DNA from: Exophiala sp. HKRS030
Taxonomy: Eukaryota; Ascomycota; Eurotiomycetes; Chaetothyriales; Herpotrichiellaceae
DNA length: 64,000 nt
Reading direction: 5' to 3'
Assembly (NCBI GenBank): GCA_023897205.1
Contig: JAHWDD010000002.1
Location: forward strand, 6,324,001-6,388,000
Both the position numbers and the translations under genes were made by a program. Numbering within the stretch: the stretch's first letter is position 1; each line of letters opens with the position of its first letter. Positions 37,475 through 47,570 of this stretch are shown in pieces. The notes beneath the pieces are model-generated. The model did no database searches and was not told the origin of the DNA. It saw only the letters and a program-made list of their open reading frames with translations.

Positions 37475-38082
37475 GGCTTCGGACTCCTGTTCTCCACAGA
37501 AGCTGGATATGCGCAAGGTCTGGATACCGCCGAAATATCAAGCTACCTCATGTCGCCAGCAGACAAAACTCTAGGGAATACCACTTCATGAAATTGTTTC
37601 TGGACAAGCCATGGGAATAGATGAAGTCTGGGCGATGAGATCTAGTGTATCCACCGCTGGGGTGTTGATGTCACAGACGCCACTTCGAGATTCTTGACTT
37701 TGGCTGCTCCAGGGGCGGAACTTTAAAAAGCGACCAATCGTACTTAAGGGGATCGAAATCTTATCAATATCACATCAGGCGTAAACTACGAACTTTCCTT
37801 GGTTGCGTGCATTCAATACAAGAGTGATAATTGTCAAACTTCAATCCCAGAAGGGTCAAAGGACTTTGAACCTTTTGGTTGTTATGAGCTGAGGTAGCCT
37901 CACTCCTGCTGCCAATACTGTCCCCTCATAAAGTTTTGATTTCATTGTGCGATGATTATCTACAGGGTTGAGCCGATTCTGGACGAAATGAGATTATCCA
38001 AAGATTCATCCTCAAGGCTTGACCATCAGACGGCTGACTATTCTAGCTTCACCAGTGTCTATTTCTCTGAAAATCAGTGGTT
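37475..38082. other. Intergenic
   Basis: 608 bp with the promoter of the oxysterol-binding protein gene and the 3' end of the acyl-CoA ligase gene. Nothing else seen. Confidence 0.4.
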
Positions 38083-39989
38083 TCAAAGTCTTGACGTCTT
38101 CAACAACCCGAGTTCTTTCTTCGCCCGGTCACGCAGTTCGCGTCGCAAGTACTTCCCAATGGCGTTTTTGGGCAGTTCGTCAACGAATACCACACCCCCT
38201 CGAAGTTGCTTATATGGCGCCAATCTTTGCTTGACAAAATCTTTGATCTCGTCTTCGCTAATCTGAGTTGGATCAGCAACGACGTATGCTCTCGGTAAGT
38301 CGGTGCCTGGATCATCCGGCAAATTGACTCCAACGACCGCGGCTTCCTGGATTTTGGGATGCGTGAACAGAAGATTTTCGATTTCTGCGGGCGCCACCTG
38401 CAGTCCCTTGTATTTGAGGAGTTCCTGCAAATTTGTCAGCGGACTTGGCAGTCGGGCTCCTCATTGCAGAGAACTACTCTACCTTCTTCCGATCGACAAT
38501 GTAAAACCGACCATTTCGCATAATTGCTATGTCCCCTGTGCAAAACCAGTCTCCATGGAATGCATCTTTCGTGGCTTCCGGATTGTTGAAATAGCCTTGC
38601 GTGACGAGCGGGCTTCGTACCAACATCTCTCCTTCCTGTCCCGGTTCGACATCGTTAAAGTTCTCGTCAACCATTCTAACATGACTGTCAGTGTCGCTGA
38701 CAATATACTCCAGGGCATTGACTTACCTCAACTCCACATTTGGCAAGATGGGGCTAACGCTGCCAGTCACGTCACTCTCACCACGCGGCATCATTGTAAC
38801 AGCTCCAGTGGTCTCACTCAAACCCCATGTTTGTCCGATGAAAGTCTCACCCACGCCCAATTTCGAGTTTGCTGCGACTTGAAGATCTCCATCCATTGGT
38901 GCTGCTCCAGTGGATGCCGAATCAATTGACTTGAAGTGGTCCTTAACATCCGGAGACTTTGATATTCGCAAATAAATGGACGGAACGGTATAAAAAGCTG
39001 TGATCTCGAATTCTTTGGCATGTTTGAGCAGTTTCGCCTACTCATACTTGCGCATCCAAAACACATGTCCACCGGAGTACAACGGAGCGACGAGATATCC
39101 GAACAACCCTGCAATATGGCTGATGGGCAGATGCGCCAACGTGCGGTATGGCTTTAGTTCCTTCCCAGCTTCAATTTGTTTGGCCGCCCATGCTCGACCA
39201 GAGAGAGAGACGAGGTAGCATTCAGACACAAGATTCTCGTGGGAAAGCATCACACCTAGTCTTTCAGCTTTGAGGTCCTTTGATTTATAGCTATAACTTA
39301 CCTTTGGGAAGCCCTGTGGTTCCCGACGACCATAGGATGGTGATCAGGCTTTTCTTGAGTGTTTCTGGGTCCGTGATTTTCTGCCAGCTGAGTTTCTGCT
39401 CGGAGATGACATCGATACCGCCATAGATACTGGCCAGCCTCCACAAAGGAGAGGATTCCAGCACCAGAATTCGATTGAGCGGAATACTACAAGCCTTTGC
39501 TGTCCGAGTGGCCAACTCCTTGAATTCGGCACTGCACACGATCAAACGGCTTGTACCTATTGTGACTTGGCGGGTAAGATCCGCGACAGTCGATGACGGG
39601 CTCGCTGCAGAGTAGACACCGCCGGCAGCAATGACGCCGTAGAAGGCAGCGGCAACCAGTGGCTGTCCGTAGCTGATGACAGTCACGACGTCCTTGTTTG
39701 GACCATTGGAGCCAATTCCATATTCATGCCGCAAGCCATAGGCAATCCTTTGCGTGAGATCACGTAGGTCATTCCTGGTGACCGTGTTGGATGGATTGGC
39801 AGCCTCGGTGTGAAGAGGAATGTTCTCTTCAGAAGTTGCTGCAACGCTGTGCGCAGAATCTGAAGTTATTAAGCACATTAGCCTTCATGAAAGGGCGGGC
39901 ACATCTTTACCGAATAGAAAAGTCAGCAAGTCCAACTTCGGGACATCGACAAACGGCTGTGCGCCAGTGTTTGTGTAGATTCTCGACAT
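38083..39989 (-). CDS. Acyl-CoA ligase, 4-coumarate-CoA-ligase-like, internal stop (possible pseudogene)
   Basis: An adenylate-forming enzyme that would make acyl- or aryl-CoA from an acid, ATP and CoA. Exons: 39911-39989, 39302-39859, 38727-39255, 38483-38675, 38083-38424, in phase for 566 codons. Motifs: the ATP loop WSSGTTGLPKG (completed across intron 2), 'WGLSETTGAV', 'FCTGDIA', 'DRKKELLKYKG' and the C-terminal Lys in PKNAIGKYLRRELR. It ends in SRL, a peroxisomal PTS1 signal. Codon 285 (plus strand 39038-39040) is TAG, directly after 'FWMRKYE', where the family usually has Trp or another residue. The same frame then continues with good homology for over 250 codons. No intron can remove the stop. 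A TGG-to-TAG change is CCA-to-CTA on the other strand, a CpA-to-TpA transition as made by RIP. Confidence 0.87.
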
Positions 39990-40726
39990 CGCAATATAAT
40001 ATCCTAAAGCCTAGAAGCAAATGACGGTCGATCGTCATATGAAGCTTAGATCATGCCAGACAGTGCAATTTTCCTTACAATTACCTCGATATGTCATTCA
40101 ATAGGTTTATCACGAGTCCACGACAACAAGTCTATCATGTCTGCCGCCTCGATCAGATACTCCGTACAGAGTTCCATCTCTGAGCCGAAGTGTGGGGTTA
40201 AAGCATGACAAGCGGCTGTACCGAGGTGTAACTAACGAGCAAAGTGGTCGTGGAGAGTCCTAGAGTCCTTGCCTCCGCTGGTCGGAGTCGTACGACAGTG
40301 ACTCGAATTCTGCCGTTATTAGTCTATGAGCCAATTGAGATAATATCCATCGTTATATGGACTGAACCAATTTCCAAAATTTCTTCATCATATTTACATA
40401 CTGGTATCACTTTGACGACTTTTCGGAGCAGTGACGTCACACTTTGATGTGACAAGCCAGACGAGCGCATGCGATGTGGACTTTGCTCAGATCCTGGTTT
40501 CATCCTTACCTTGACATCACACACCTAAAAGTCCTTCCCGACAATATCATGGACGAATACAAGGTGAAACTTCTCGTGTTGGCGGTTATATGCTATCAGG
40601 GTTAGTGGCCAAAAAGTGCTTCGGAACTCAAGACTCTGGCCGTCGTCCTCGCACTTGCGCATTTTCTGGTCATCAATTCGGCTTCGAATACCAAAGTGGT
40701 CCACGGAAGAATTAAAGCATTCCATC
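39990..40726. promoter_or_regulatory. Divergent intergenic region
   Basis: 737 bp between the acyl-CoA ligase and the PIP-kinase-like gene, with both promoters. The open frame of the latter extends upstream to 40616, so some of this could be coding. Nothing else seen. Confidence 0.4.
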
Positions 40727-41776
40727 ATGAGCCGCCGCAACAAAAAGATCGCACGCTCCATCACCCTCGCAATCACTCGAGATGATGACCAGGTACATGA
40801 GCAAGGGTTCCGCAAACGAGTCTTGGAAATCCTTCGAACATTCTTCTACATTTATGCACTCATCCTAACAAGGATAAGCCCCGGTGCCTTTAAGAGGCTT
40901 CGAAACGTGATCTGGAATATCCCCGAGCAAGAATATCTGTCGAGTTTCGATCAACATGATGCGCTCGAAGCCAAAGAAGATATGGGCTATTCTGGCTCGA
41001 CGTTCTTCACCACAAAGAATAACAGATATTTGGTCAAGTCGATACCACGCAGATTCGAGCACACCTTCTTCCGCGATGATCTTCTGAGCCCTTACCTCGA
41101 ACACATGGAGCTATACGCAGATTCTCTGCTTGTGCGCATGACGGACTTTCTCGGCTGGCGCAGACGAAGCTTAGGAGGCTTGTTGGGGTTTGCACCGACG
41201 TACCACCTTGTTATGGAGAATTTACTTCATGGGCTCGAGGGCCAGCCTGAAAAGGAGACGTTCGACCTCAAGCCAAACTCCTATTTCTTTCCCGAGCGAG
41301 ATATCGCTGGTGGGCGGCTCAGCTCCGAAGCCACCAAGTCCAAACTCGCAGATCATTTTGACGACAAGGTTGTTCTAACGCGCGGGCAAGCCGACGAATT
41401 CTTCGACATGCTGGAGAAAGATACTGAGCTCCTTGAAAAGCATAACGCAGTGGATTATAGCCTGATGCTTGTTCGAGTACCAAAAGACACCCACATCCTG
41501 GGCCAAGATCCATTCAAAGATCCACCGAATTGGCGAACAGGCATACCATCGCAGGACGACAAGTATCTCTTCAGGGCTGTCATCCTCGATTTCTTCTGGG
41601 CAAAGCATAAGACCTACCCAATGATAATGACTGCATTGATCAAAGTCTGGAATGCTCTCACCCGCTCAGGCCCAATGAGCATAACGACAACTGCACCAGA
41701 ATATCGTAGCCGGTTCCTTGCCATGTGTCGGGAGATTGTGAAAGTTGACGTCGAAGATCCGGGCTCCAGTGCCTGA
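40727..41776 (+). CDS. Phosphatidylinositol-phosphate kinase-like protein
   Basis: A single-domain protein with a PIPK/SAICAR-synthase-like kinase fold, one exon. The ATG at 40727 gives 349 residues; the frame runs on upstream to 40616, but those residues look like translated leader. PIPK features: the Gly loop 'MGYSGSTFFTTKNNRYLVKSIP' with a Lys, the strand 'YHLVMENLL', 'FDLKPNSYFF' at the place of the classical DLKGS, 'AVDYSLMLVRV' for the MDYSLLVG motif, then 'AVILDFFWAKHK' and a final 'APEYRSRFLAMC' that parallels the SAV-x-PxxYxxRF end. There are no MORN, FYVE or chaperonin domains. The variant DLKPN in place of DLKGS makes full lipid-kinase activity uncertain. Confidence 0.72.
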   Translation: MSRRNKKIARSITLAITRDDDQVHEQGFRKRVLEILRTFFYIYALILTRISPGAFKRLRNVIWNIPEQEYLSSFDQHDALEAKEDMGYSGSTFFTTKNNRYLVKSIPRRFEHTFFRDDLLSPYLEHMELYADSLLVRMTDFLGWRRRSLGGLLGFAPTYHLVMENLLHGLEGQPEKETFDLKPNSYFFPERDIAGGRLSSEATKSKLADHFDDKVVLTRGQADEFFDMLEKDTELLEKHNAVDYSLMLVRVPKDTHILGQDPFKDPPNWRTGIPSQDDKYLFRAVILDFFWAKHKTYPMIMTALIKVWNALTRSGPMSITTTAPEYRSRFLAMCREIVKVDVEDPGSSA

Positions 41777-42918
41777 CTGTTAGCACGGACTTGAAACGAA
41801 GTTATGACCTTAGTTAACCTGTACTTGTACATGCGCGTCCGTGGAGACCACATTGATGAGATTATCTGGAGAAACCACTGTCGTTCTCTCTATCCTCCTT
41901 TAAGTTTCTCTCATATTTGCCTTTTTCAGTCTGAAGATTCTTGTCAGCAAAGCTAAAGTCTTAAGTCAAGGCCCGATGGACATTGCTAGACTTCGCAGAG
42001 CAAAGTCCTTGCTGGTTAGAGAATAGGCTCGGCAGACGTACTATTGAGAGTATCCTATTAACACGTGACACGGGGAGACCTGGGGAGACCTTGCCTTGCA
42101 TGTGTCACGTGTCAGAATTTTCCTCTCTGAGAACTTGGTGGCTTGGCAACGACCAAGGCGCGCACATTCGCTTTTCTCCTGGCTCGATTTGGTTAAAGCC
42201 ACGCGAGCGTGATCCCTATCAGCCAACTGCCAAATGCCCAGGTGGGAGCTTGGGATCAACCAATTTCGGGGCCAATATCGCTTGCCTTGAAATTTCGCCT
42301 AGTCTCGTTGAAACTGTAATCACCATGGATTTCCACACTGCCTCCACAGGTCGAGTGGTGCAGGTGGCAAGCCACAGAGGCTATCTATGTACAAGCCTCA
42401 AAAGTCAAGACTCAGCGCATGCACGCTTGCTCGAGTCCGGTCCAGATCGTGTGATTCTCTTCAGCGATTCATTCGTGGATCCATAGGCCCAAGGCCATGA
42501 TGGAAGGCACCAGGATCACCAGGATTCCGTCAGGACATAGCTGAAAGTCTTTTTGACCTATTTCTGGACGATGGAATACAGGAGGAACACTTTTTGGTTC
42601 CTGGGGCCCCTCGAGCGCTACGCCGGCCAGAAGTGCTTTGCCTCTTAGACCCCAAAGGATTTGATCCAACGAGATCATCCGCCTTGGCGAGCTCTCCTGT
42701 TTCGACCAAAGATGCGATCCATGAGACGAAGGATCGCCTCGTGCCGTTTTTGACATTGGCCAACCTCAGCCTTCTTCAACGTTGTTTTCCTCCCCTCGTA
42801 TAGGAAATATTCACTTATTTTAACAGGTCCAGGCCTCGATCATGTCTTCCAAACCTCCCAACCCTCGAGCCACGCCGTTGTTGTTGCTTGGTTTTATTTT
42901 TCTGTTTCTACCGTAGTC
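41777..42918. promoter_or_regulatory. Intergenic region upstream of the peptidase gene
   Basis: About 1.1 kb. It holds a perfect 11-bp inverted repeat with CACGTG in both arms (listed separately), and between the arms a directly repeated GGGGAGACCT. A 167-codon plus-strand frame at 41983-42486 shows no family and overlaps the repeat, so I do not call it. Confidence 0.45.
42061..42112. repeat. Perfect inverted repeat with CACGTG in each arm
   Basis: ACACGTGACAC at 42061-42071 is the exact reverse complement of GTGTCACGTGT at 42102-42112, with a 30-bp spacer. Each arm contains CACGTG, the site of bHLH or some bZIP factors. The spacer has GGGGAGACCT twice in direct order. It lies about 0.8 kb upstream of the peptidase start codon. 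A protein-binding role is an inference. Confidence 0.75.
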
Positions 42919-44834
42919 ATGATTTCAGAGGTTCTTCTTTTCGTTCTGTTCTCTTCCATTCGTCTGGTACGCGCGCAGGAATGTCCCACCGGGTATTCCT
43001 TTCACACTGGAGCAGTTGCCCAAAACCAAACAGTCACTTGGGTGCCATGTCCCACAGAAGTCACTGAAACACTTGAGTGCGGCACTTTGGATGTCCCTCT
43101 GGATTGGACGGATGAATCAGCTGGAGTCATGACTTTGTCACTTGTTCGCATCCCAGCCAACGACACCTTCTCGAACGGGCTTTCGATTGTTATGAATCCT
43201 GGGGGACCGGGAGAAAGCGGTGTCCAACAACTTGTTGGCGATGGTACGACTATGCTTGAGTATGTCACAAATTTCTAGATGTCAAACCTCTTCTGATTGA
43301 CCGTGTTAGTGGTGCTGGGGGTACATACCATATTGTGTCTTTCGACCCTCGTGGAGTCGGCTTGACCATCCCATATCAATGCCCACAACTCTGTACTGAA
43401 CCAAGTACGGGAATATCTCTGGATGATCCTGCGATGATGAACGCCACCTTCGTGAGCCTTGAGGAGCAAGGAGCTTACTGTGCGGAGCAGAAGCCGTACG
43501 ATGACTTGGGAGAACTTGTGGGAACGGCCTTCACAGCTCGCGATGTAAAGGCTGTATCTGAAGCGCTCAACGCGGATGGCCTGATTCGATACTGGGGCTT
43601 CTCGTACGGCACTTTACTTGGTTCCACCATCGCCGCAATGTTCCCGGATCAGATTGAACGCATGGTCTTGGACGGCAACATCAATCCGACGGATTATTAC
43701 CATGGATTAAATGCAGAGTCAGTCGATGATGTTGATGCTGCATTGGCGAAATTCTTCGAAAGTTGTGCCGCAGCCGGTCCCGATTATTGTGCTTTGGCAC
43801 AAGCGGGCACCACTGGCGAAGAGCTACTGGACAACTTCAACACATTTTTGAACAACCTCAAAACTGGAACTTCGACAACTATCAGTTCGTCTGGGGAAAC
43901 CGTTGGTTATGATGCGGTGGCCTCGTTGGTGTTTAGCTCATTAAAGGGCCCGAGCGAATGGCCCGACGTCGCAGGAAACCTTTCTGTATTCTATGCCACG
44001 GAAAGACCTGCTACCAAATTGCTCAAGCGCGAGTTCGACCCTCTATTATCCTTCCAAGTGTCCACCCCACAAGCCTTGATTGCAATCACCTGTGGAGATT
44101 GGGACAGCATCAACGGTACTCTTGCCGACTTCGAGGCCTGGCTTGATCTTTACGAAGAGCACAGCAAGTTTGGTGCTGATCAAATGATTGGTATCCTCCT
44201 GTCTTGTGCCACGTGGCCTACTAAAGCCAAGGAAAGATTCGCCGGTTCCTTCGAGGGAGTCCGGACACAGCATCCCATTCTGTTTGTCAATGGACCATTC
44301 GACCCTGTTACACCACTCATCTCAGCCCAGAATTCTAGCTCGGGCTTCGTGGGCAGTGTCTTGTTAGAGCATCGAGGAGCAGGCCACTGCTCGCTTGCTG
44401 ACCCCTCTACCTGCACCGACAATCTGGTGAGAAACTACTGGCAGACCGGAGAACTCCCTGCACCTGGCACGGTGTGCACACCCGATCGCGCTCCGTTCTC
44501 CTACGAGCCCATTGCCCCCTCCAAACGTGTGATGCGGAGATATGACCATTCATTTGAATACCCAGAGCACCTTGTTGGCGAAAAACGAGAACTTCATCAA
44601 GTCATGCCTCGACAGGAACCGAATATCTGTGCCACTGTCGCTCCGCTCGAGGTCGCACCTATCCCTGCAACCTGTACCGTGGGTACTGCGACTGCGACGG
44701 CGACCGGTACTACAACAGCGAGTACGGCTCCAAGTTCGACAGCTACGAACGCTGCTGCTGCTGTTGGTGGTGTAGAATACCCCGCCTTAGGGTTCATACT
44801 ATTCCTGGTTGTGGCCATTACAGGCTTCATCTAA
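42919..44834 (+). CDS. Secreted alpha/beta-hydrolase peptidase (TAP family), GPI-anchor type
   Basis: An extracellular serine peptidase of the tripeptidyl-aminopeptidase-like (S33, TAP C-terminal) family. Exon 1 is 42919-43259 and exon 2 is 43310-44834, with a 50-nt intron, for 621 residues. A signal peptide of about 20 residues ends near 'LVRAQE'. The oxyanion motif 'MNPGGPGESG', 'VSFDPRGVG', the nucleophile elbow 'WGFSYGTLLG' (GxSxG), the acid Asp in 'NGPFDPVTPL' and the His in 'RGAGHCSLADPS' complete the triad. The C-terminus has a Thr/Ser/Ala-rich linker and a hydrophobic tail ending in 'FLVVAITGFI', typical of GPI anchoring. It should act in the wall or at the cell surface, releasing short peptides or acting on small esters or amides. 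Confidence 0.88.
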
Positions 44835-45221
44835 TCAAGCTCTTATGTTGGCTTACGCTCGTTGCTTGCGTAGGATAAATAATTCATAGCCTTTGCGAAT
44901 ACTGATAGACGCTTGACATATGGGAATCATCATCAATCAAATCAGTGATGCCATGTGGCGCAGTGTGAGATCTCGCTGCTTGCGTTTGAATTGGCCGTAA
45001 GAATGCTACTGATGTCAGGTCCAGCCTGGGATATCAGCTCTGCTTGCTACCGTAGCGCTTTGATTTTCGCATCGAAAATTGGGTTCCTATGCAAAGCGGG
45101 AATCTTGGTAAGAACTGACAAGAAATTAAAGTCATAAGTACATTATAGCTAACTAATGGACGATCAACTTCGACGACTATTAAACAATATCCACGATGCA
45201 ACTCCGCTCATAAGTCATTGC
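44835..45221. other. Convergent intergenic region
   Basis: 387 bp between two converging genes; probably only 3' ends. Confidence 0.4.
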
Positions 45222-47570
45222 TCAACTGCGTGCATAAGGGTTGTGGCCATCCTCTGAAGCGCGTGGCCTGTTCAGCCTCAACAGACTCGGCAGGATCTCT
45301 AAGGACGTGCTTCCTGGTGCACCGCCGACAGGAATCGGCTGTTCTGTGACAGGATCAATTGGTACCTTCTTGGGCATCATACGCTTGCTATCTTGCTTTT
45401 CATCGAAAGCCTCCTTGGCCGATTTGGAAATTTCATCGGTAATGGCGACTGTGTATGTAGGAGACTCCTTGCTTCCGGCACCCGGCCCGCTTCCTCCAGG
45501 TGGTGAGATGGGTACCTTGCGCATTGCCGACAACAGACCACACATGAATTTGCTGCGGCGGAGGGCTCGTGTGTGTTCCGAAGCCGAGTTGCCCTTGTGC
45601 TCAAATTCAATTCTGAGCTCAAGGTGTTTGAGGTCGGAGAACGACGTCAGATGGAGATCAATTTCTGGGGCGAAATCGCGTTTATGCTCGGCGACGAAGC
45701 CAGTCATCAGGACACGCAGAGCCTCAAGATCCTCAAATGAGGTGTCTGAGCAAACACTCATGTTGATTTGTTCTTTCAATTCCTTTGATCTGGTAGCATT
45801 CTTGATCCATACACCATTGATGACTGAGTTCGGGATCTGGACGAGCTGCTTGGTGGCAACATCTTTGAACACACTGTAGAGCAGCGAGATCTTGACGACG
45901 TCCAGTTCAGTGTCGTTGATTGTGATACGATCTCCAACATCATAGGGGTGTTTGATGAAGACAGTGATGCACGCGGCAAACAGCTCTCCAGCTGTGCTAG
46001 CGAAGAGGAAAGAGCAACCGGTGAAGGCAGACCAAACTTGTGTGTAGTTGTTGGCAAGATAGTCGGAAAAGAAAGCTGCATAGACCAGGAAGATGAAGAT
46101 TAGAACGAAAACACTGAGAACACGGTCCAAGACCTTGATGGCGTCTTTGACGTTGCATGCCCCTTCCCAGATCATCTTACGGTCAGAAGATACCTTTTCA
46201 ACCAGATCAATCATCTCTTGCAAGGTGATATCACCGTTTTCATCTGCGTCAACCTTGTGGTGGATGTAGCTTGCTTGGGCTTCAAAACCAGGTCCGAGCA
46301 TTTGCTTGATCGCCTCTTCATCTAGTCTCACGGTTCCAAAATTGGTGAAGGCATTCCATACTCGCTTGGCCAGGGCTTGTGCACTGACTGGTCGCTCAAG
46401 TGCAGACTCTACAATGGGGCCAGATGCAGTGGGAGTGAGAACTTGACGACCAGCAATATCACTAGCCATAAGGCCCAAGATCGACGTGATTTTATCGCTA
46501 GTTGTACCAAGACTCGTCATGAAGATTGCCGCAGAGTCTGAGGTTGCAGTCCGACGCCCATGTTTGTCTTTTCGGTAGCCACGAGTGTCATGGATATCAA
46601 GGTCTTCTTCACGGAAGAGTGGGTGGTTATCACAGTATCGTCGCCGTGAAACATCATACATGGTCTCGATCGCTCGACTGAGGGCCTCAAGTTCCTTGAT
46701 CGTGTCGTATTGCTTCTTTCCGTGGTAGTTAACGCTAACCATCTGGATGAAGAGCTTCTGGACGAGATAGAGAGCAGTTACTCCCACGGTGGCTTTGTTG
46801 ACATTGTGCAGAATGCTCAGCCATCGGATGTGGCCAGCATTCGCCTTGTGGTAGGCCTGGTCAAAGGTCCAAATGATGGATCGAGACGAAATGGCGAATA
46901 TAGCCCAGAAGAATAGTGAAAGTGGGATCTCGACCGCCTTCAGTACGAGTGAATATTTTCTGATGCCTGTGCGAACGGCACCTGCGACGGTCTGGAACAA
47001 AATGGGAACGAATTGGGCCACAAGTTTTGCCACCCAGAGCAAGACCCAGACGACCTCGATCCATATGAATAGTCCCAACAAACGAATTCCACCATCGTTT
47101 GTAACTGTCTTTTGCTGATAGACTTCTGAGGCTGTGTTGTTGTAGATGTTTGTGACACTTGAAGTGGTATTGGTCGGCGTACCCTCGACTGTCGTGATAT
47201 TGGAGGAGTAGATGGGTTCGGAGACGACGTGCTTCCATGATGACTTGATTCGAGCATCGGCGTACACGGTGGCACACAAAATGATGGGGATTGCAAGCAG
47301 TATAGCGACTGGCACAATGTAAAAGGTATATCTAATGAGGACGTTACGCCTCAAACGTTGCCAAGTTATTCCGAGCTCCGTTAATTCTCCGTCCTGGTCG
47401 GCCTCGTCATTCCATTTGGTCGTTGCAGGCGCAGTCGAGATCATCTGAGTAACACTCGACTGTCGCTCTGGATAGTATGTGGTCATGGGAATCCCCTTTT
47501 CCTCGACACCCCGAGTACTGACAGAATTAGGCGTCTCCATGACCGTGACGAGTGCGTCGTTAGGGGCCAT
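45222..47570 (-). CDS. EF-hand MscS-type mechanosensitive channel (Msy-like)
   Basis: A mechanosensitive ion channel of the MscS family, similar to fission-yeast Msy1/Msy2 of the ER and other inner membranes, opening on hypo-osmotic stress and affecting calcium. A single exon of 782 residues from the ATG at 47570 (an earlier frame start at 47582 is not needed). A polar N-terminus, then four to five transmembrane segments, a cytosolic stretch with an EF-hand loop 'DADENGDITLQE' near residue 455, two more helices, and the MscS pore and beta domain 'FIKHPYDVGDRITINDTELDVVKIS'. The C-terminal 100 residues are disordered. No frame defect, which is informative because it is one of the longest genes here. 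Fungal genomes commonly have several paralogues. Confidence 0.92.
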   Translation of the reverse strand: MAPNDALVTVMETPNSVSTRGVEEKGIPMTTYYPERQSSVTQMISTAPATTKWNDEADQDGELTELGITWQRLRRNVLIRYTFYIVPVAILLAIPIILCATVYADARIKSSWKHVVSEPIYSSNITTVEGTPTNTTSSVTNIYNNTASEVYQQKTVTNDGGIRLLGLFIWIEVVWVLLWVAKLVAQFVPILFQTVAGAVRTGIRKYSLVLKAVEIPLSLFFWAIFAISSRSIIWTFDQAYHKANAGHIRWLSILHNVNKATVGVTALYLVQKLFIQMVSVNYHGKKQYDTIKELEALSRAIETMYDVSRRRYCDNHPLFREEDLDIHDTRGYRKDKHGRRTATSDSAAIFMTSLGTTSDKITSILGLMASDIAGRQVLTPTASGPIVESALERPVSAQALAKRVWNAFTNFGTVRLDEEAIKQMLGPGFEAQASYIHHKVDADENGDITLQEMIDLVEKVSSDRKMIWEGACNVKDAIKVLDRVLSVFVLIFIFLVYAAFFSDYLANNYTQVWSAFTGCSFLFASTAGELFAACITVFIKHPYDVGDRITINDTELDVVKISLLYSVFKDVATKQLVQIPNSVINGVWIKNATRSKELKEQINMSVCSDTSFEDLEALRVLMTGFVAEHKRDFAPEIDLHLTSFSDLKHLELRIEFEHKGNSASEHTRALRRSKFMCGLLSAMRKVPISPPGGSGPGAGSKESPTYTVAITDEISKSAKEAFDEKQDSKRMMPKKVPIDPVTEQPIPVGGAPGSTSLEILPSLLRLNRPRASEDGHNPYARS

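Noticed and set aside
39005..39045. A short intron removing the TAG in the acyl-CoA ligase
   Set aside because: Possible GT-AG pairs give introns of 35 or 43 nt with the wrong phase and remove conserved residues.
41983..42486. 167-codon plus-strand frame
   Set aside because: No recognised family, overlaps the inverted repeat, and composition is unlike neighbouring genes.
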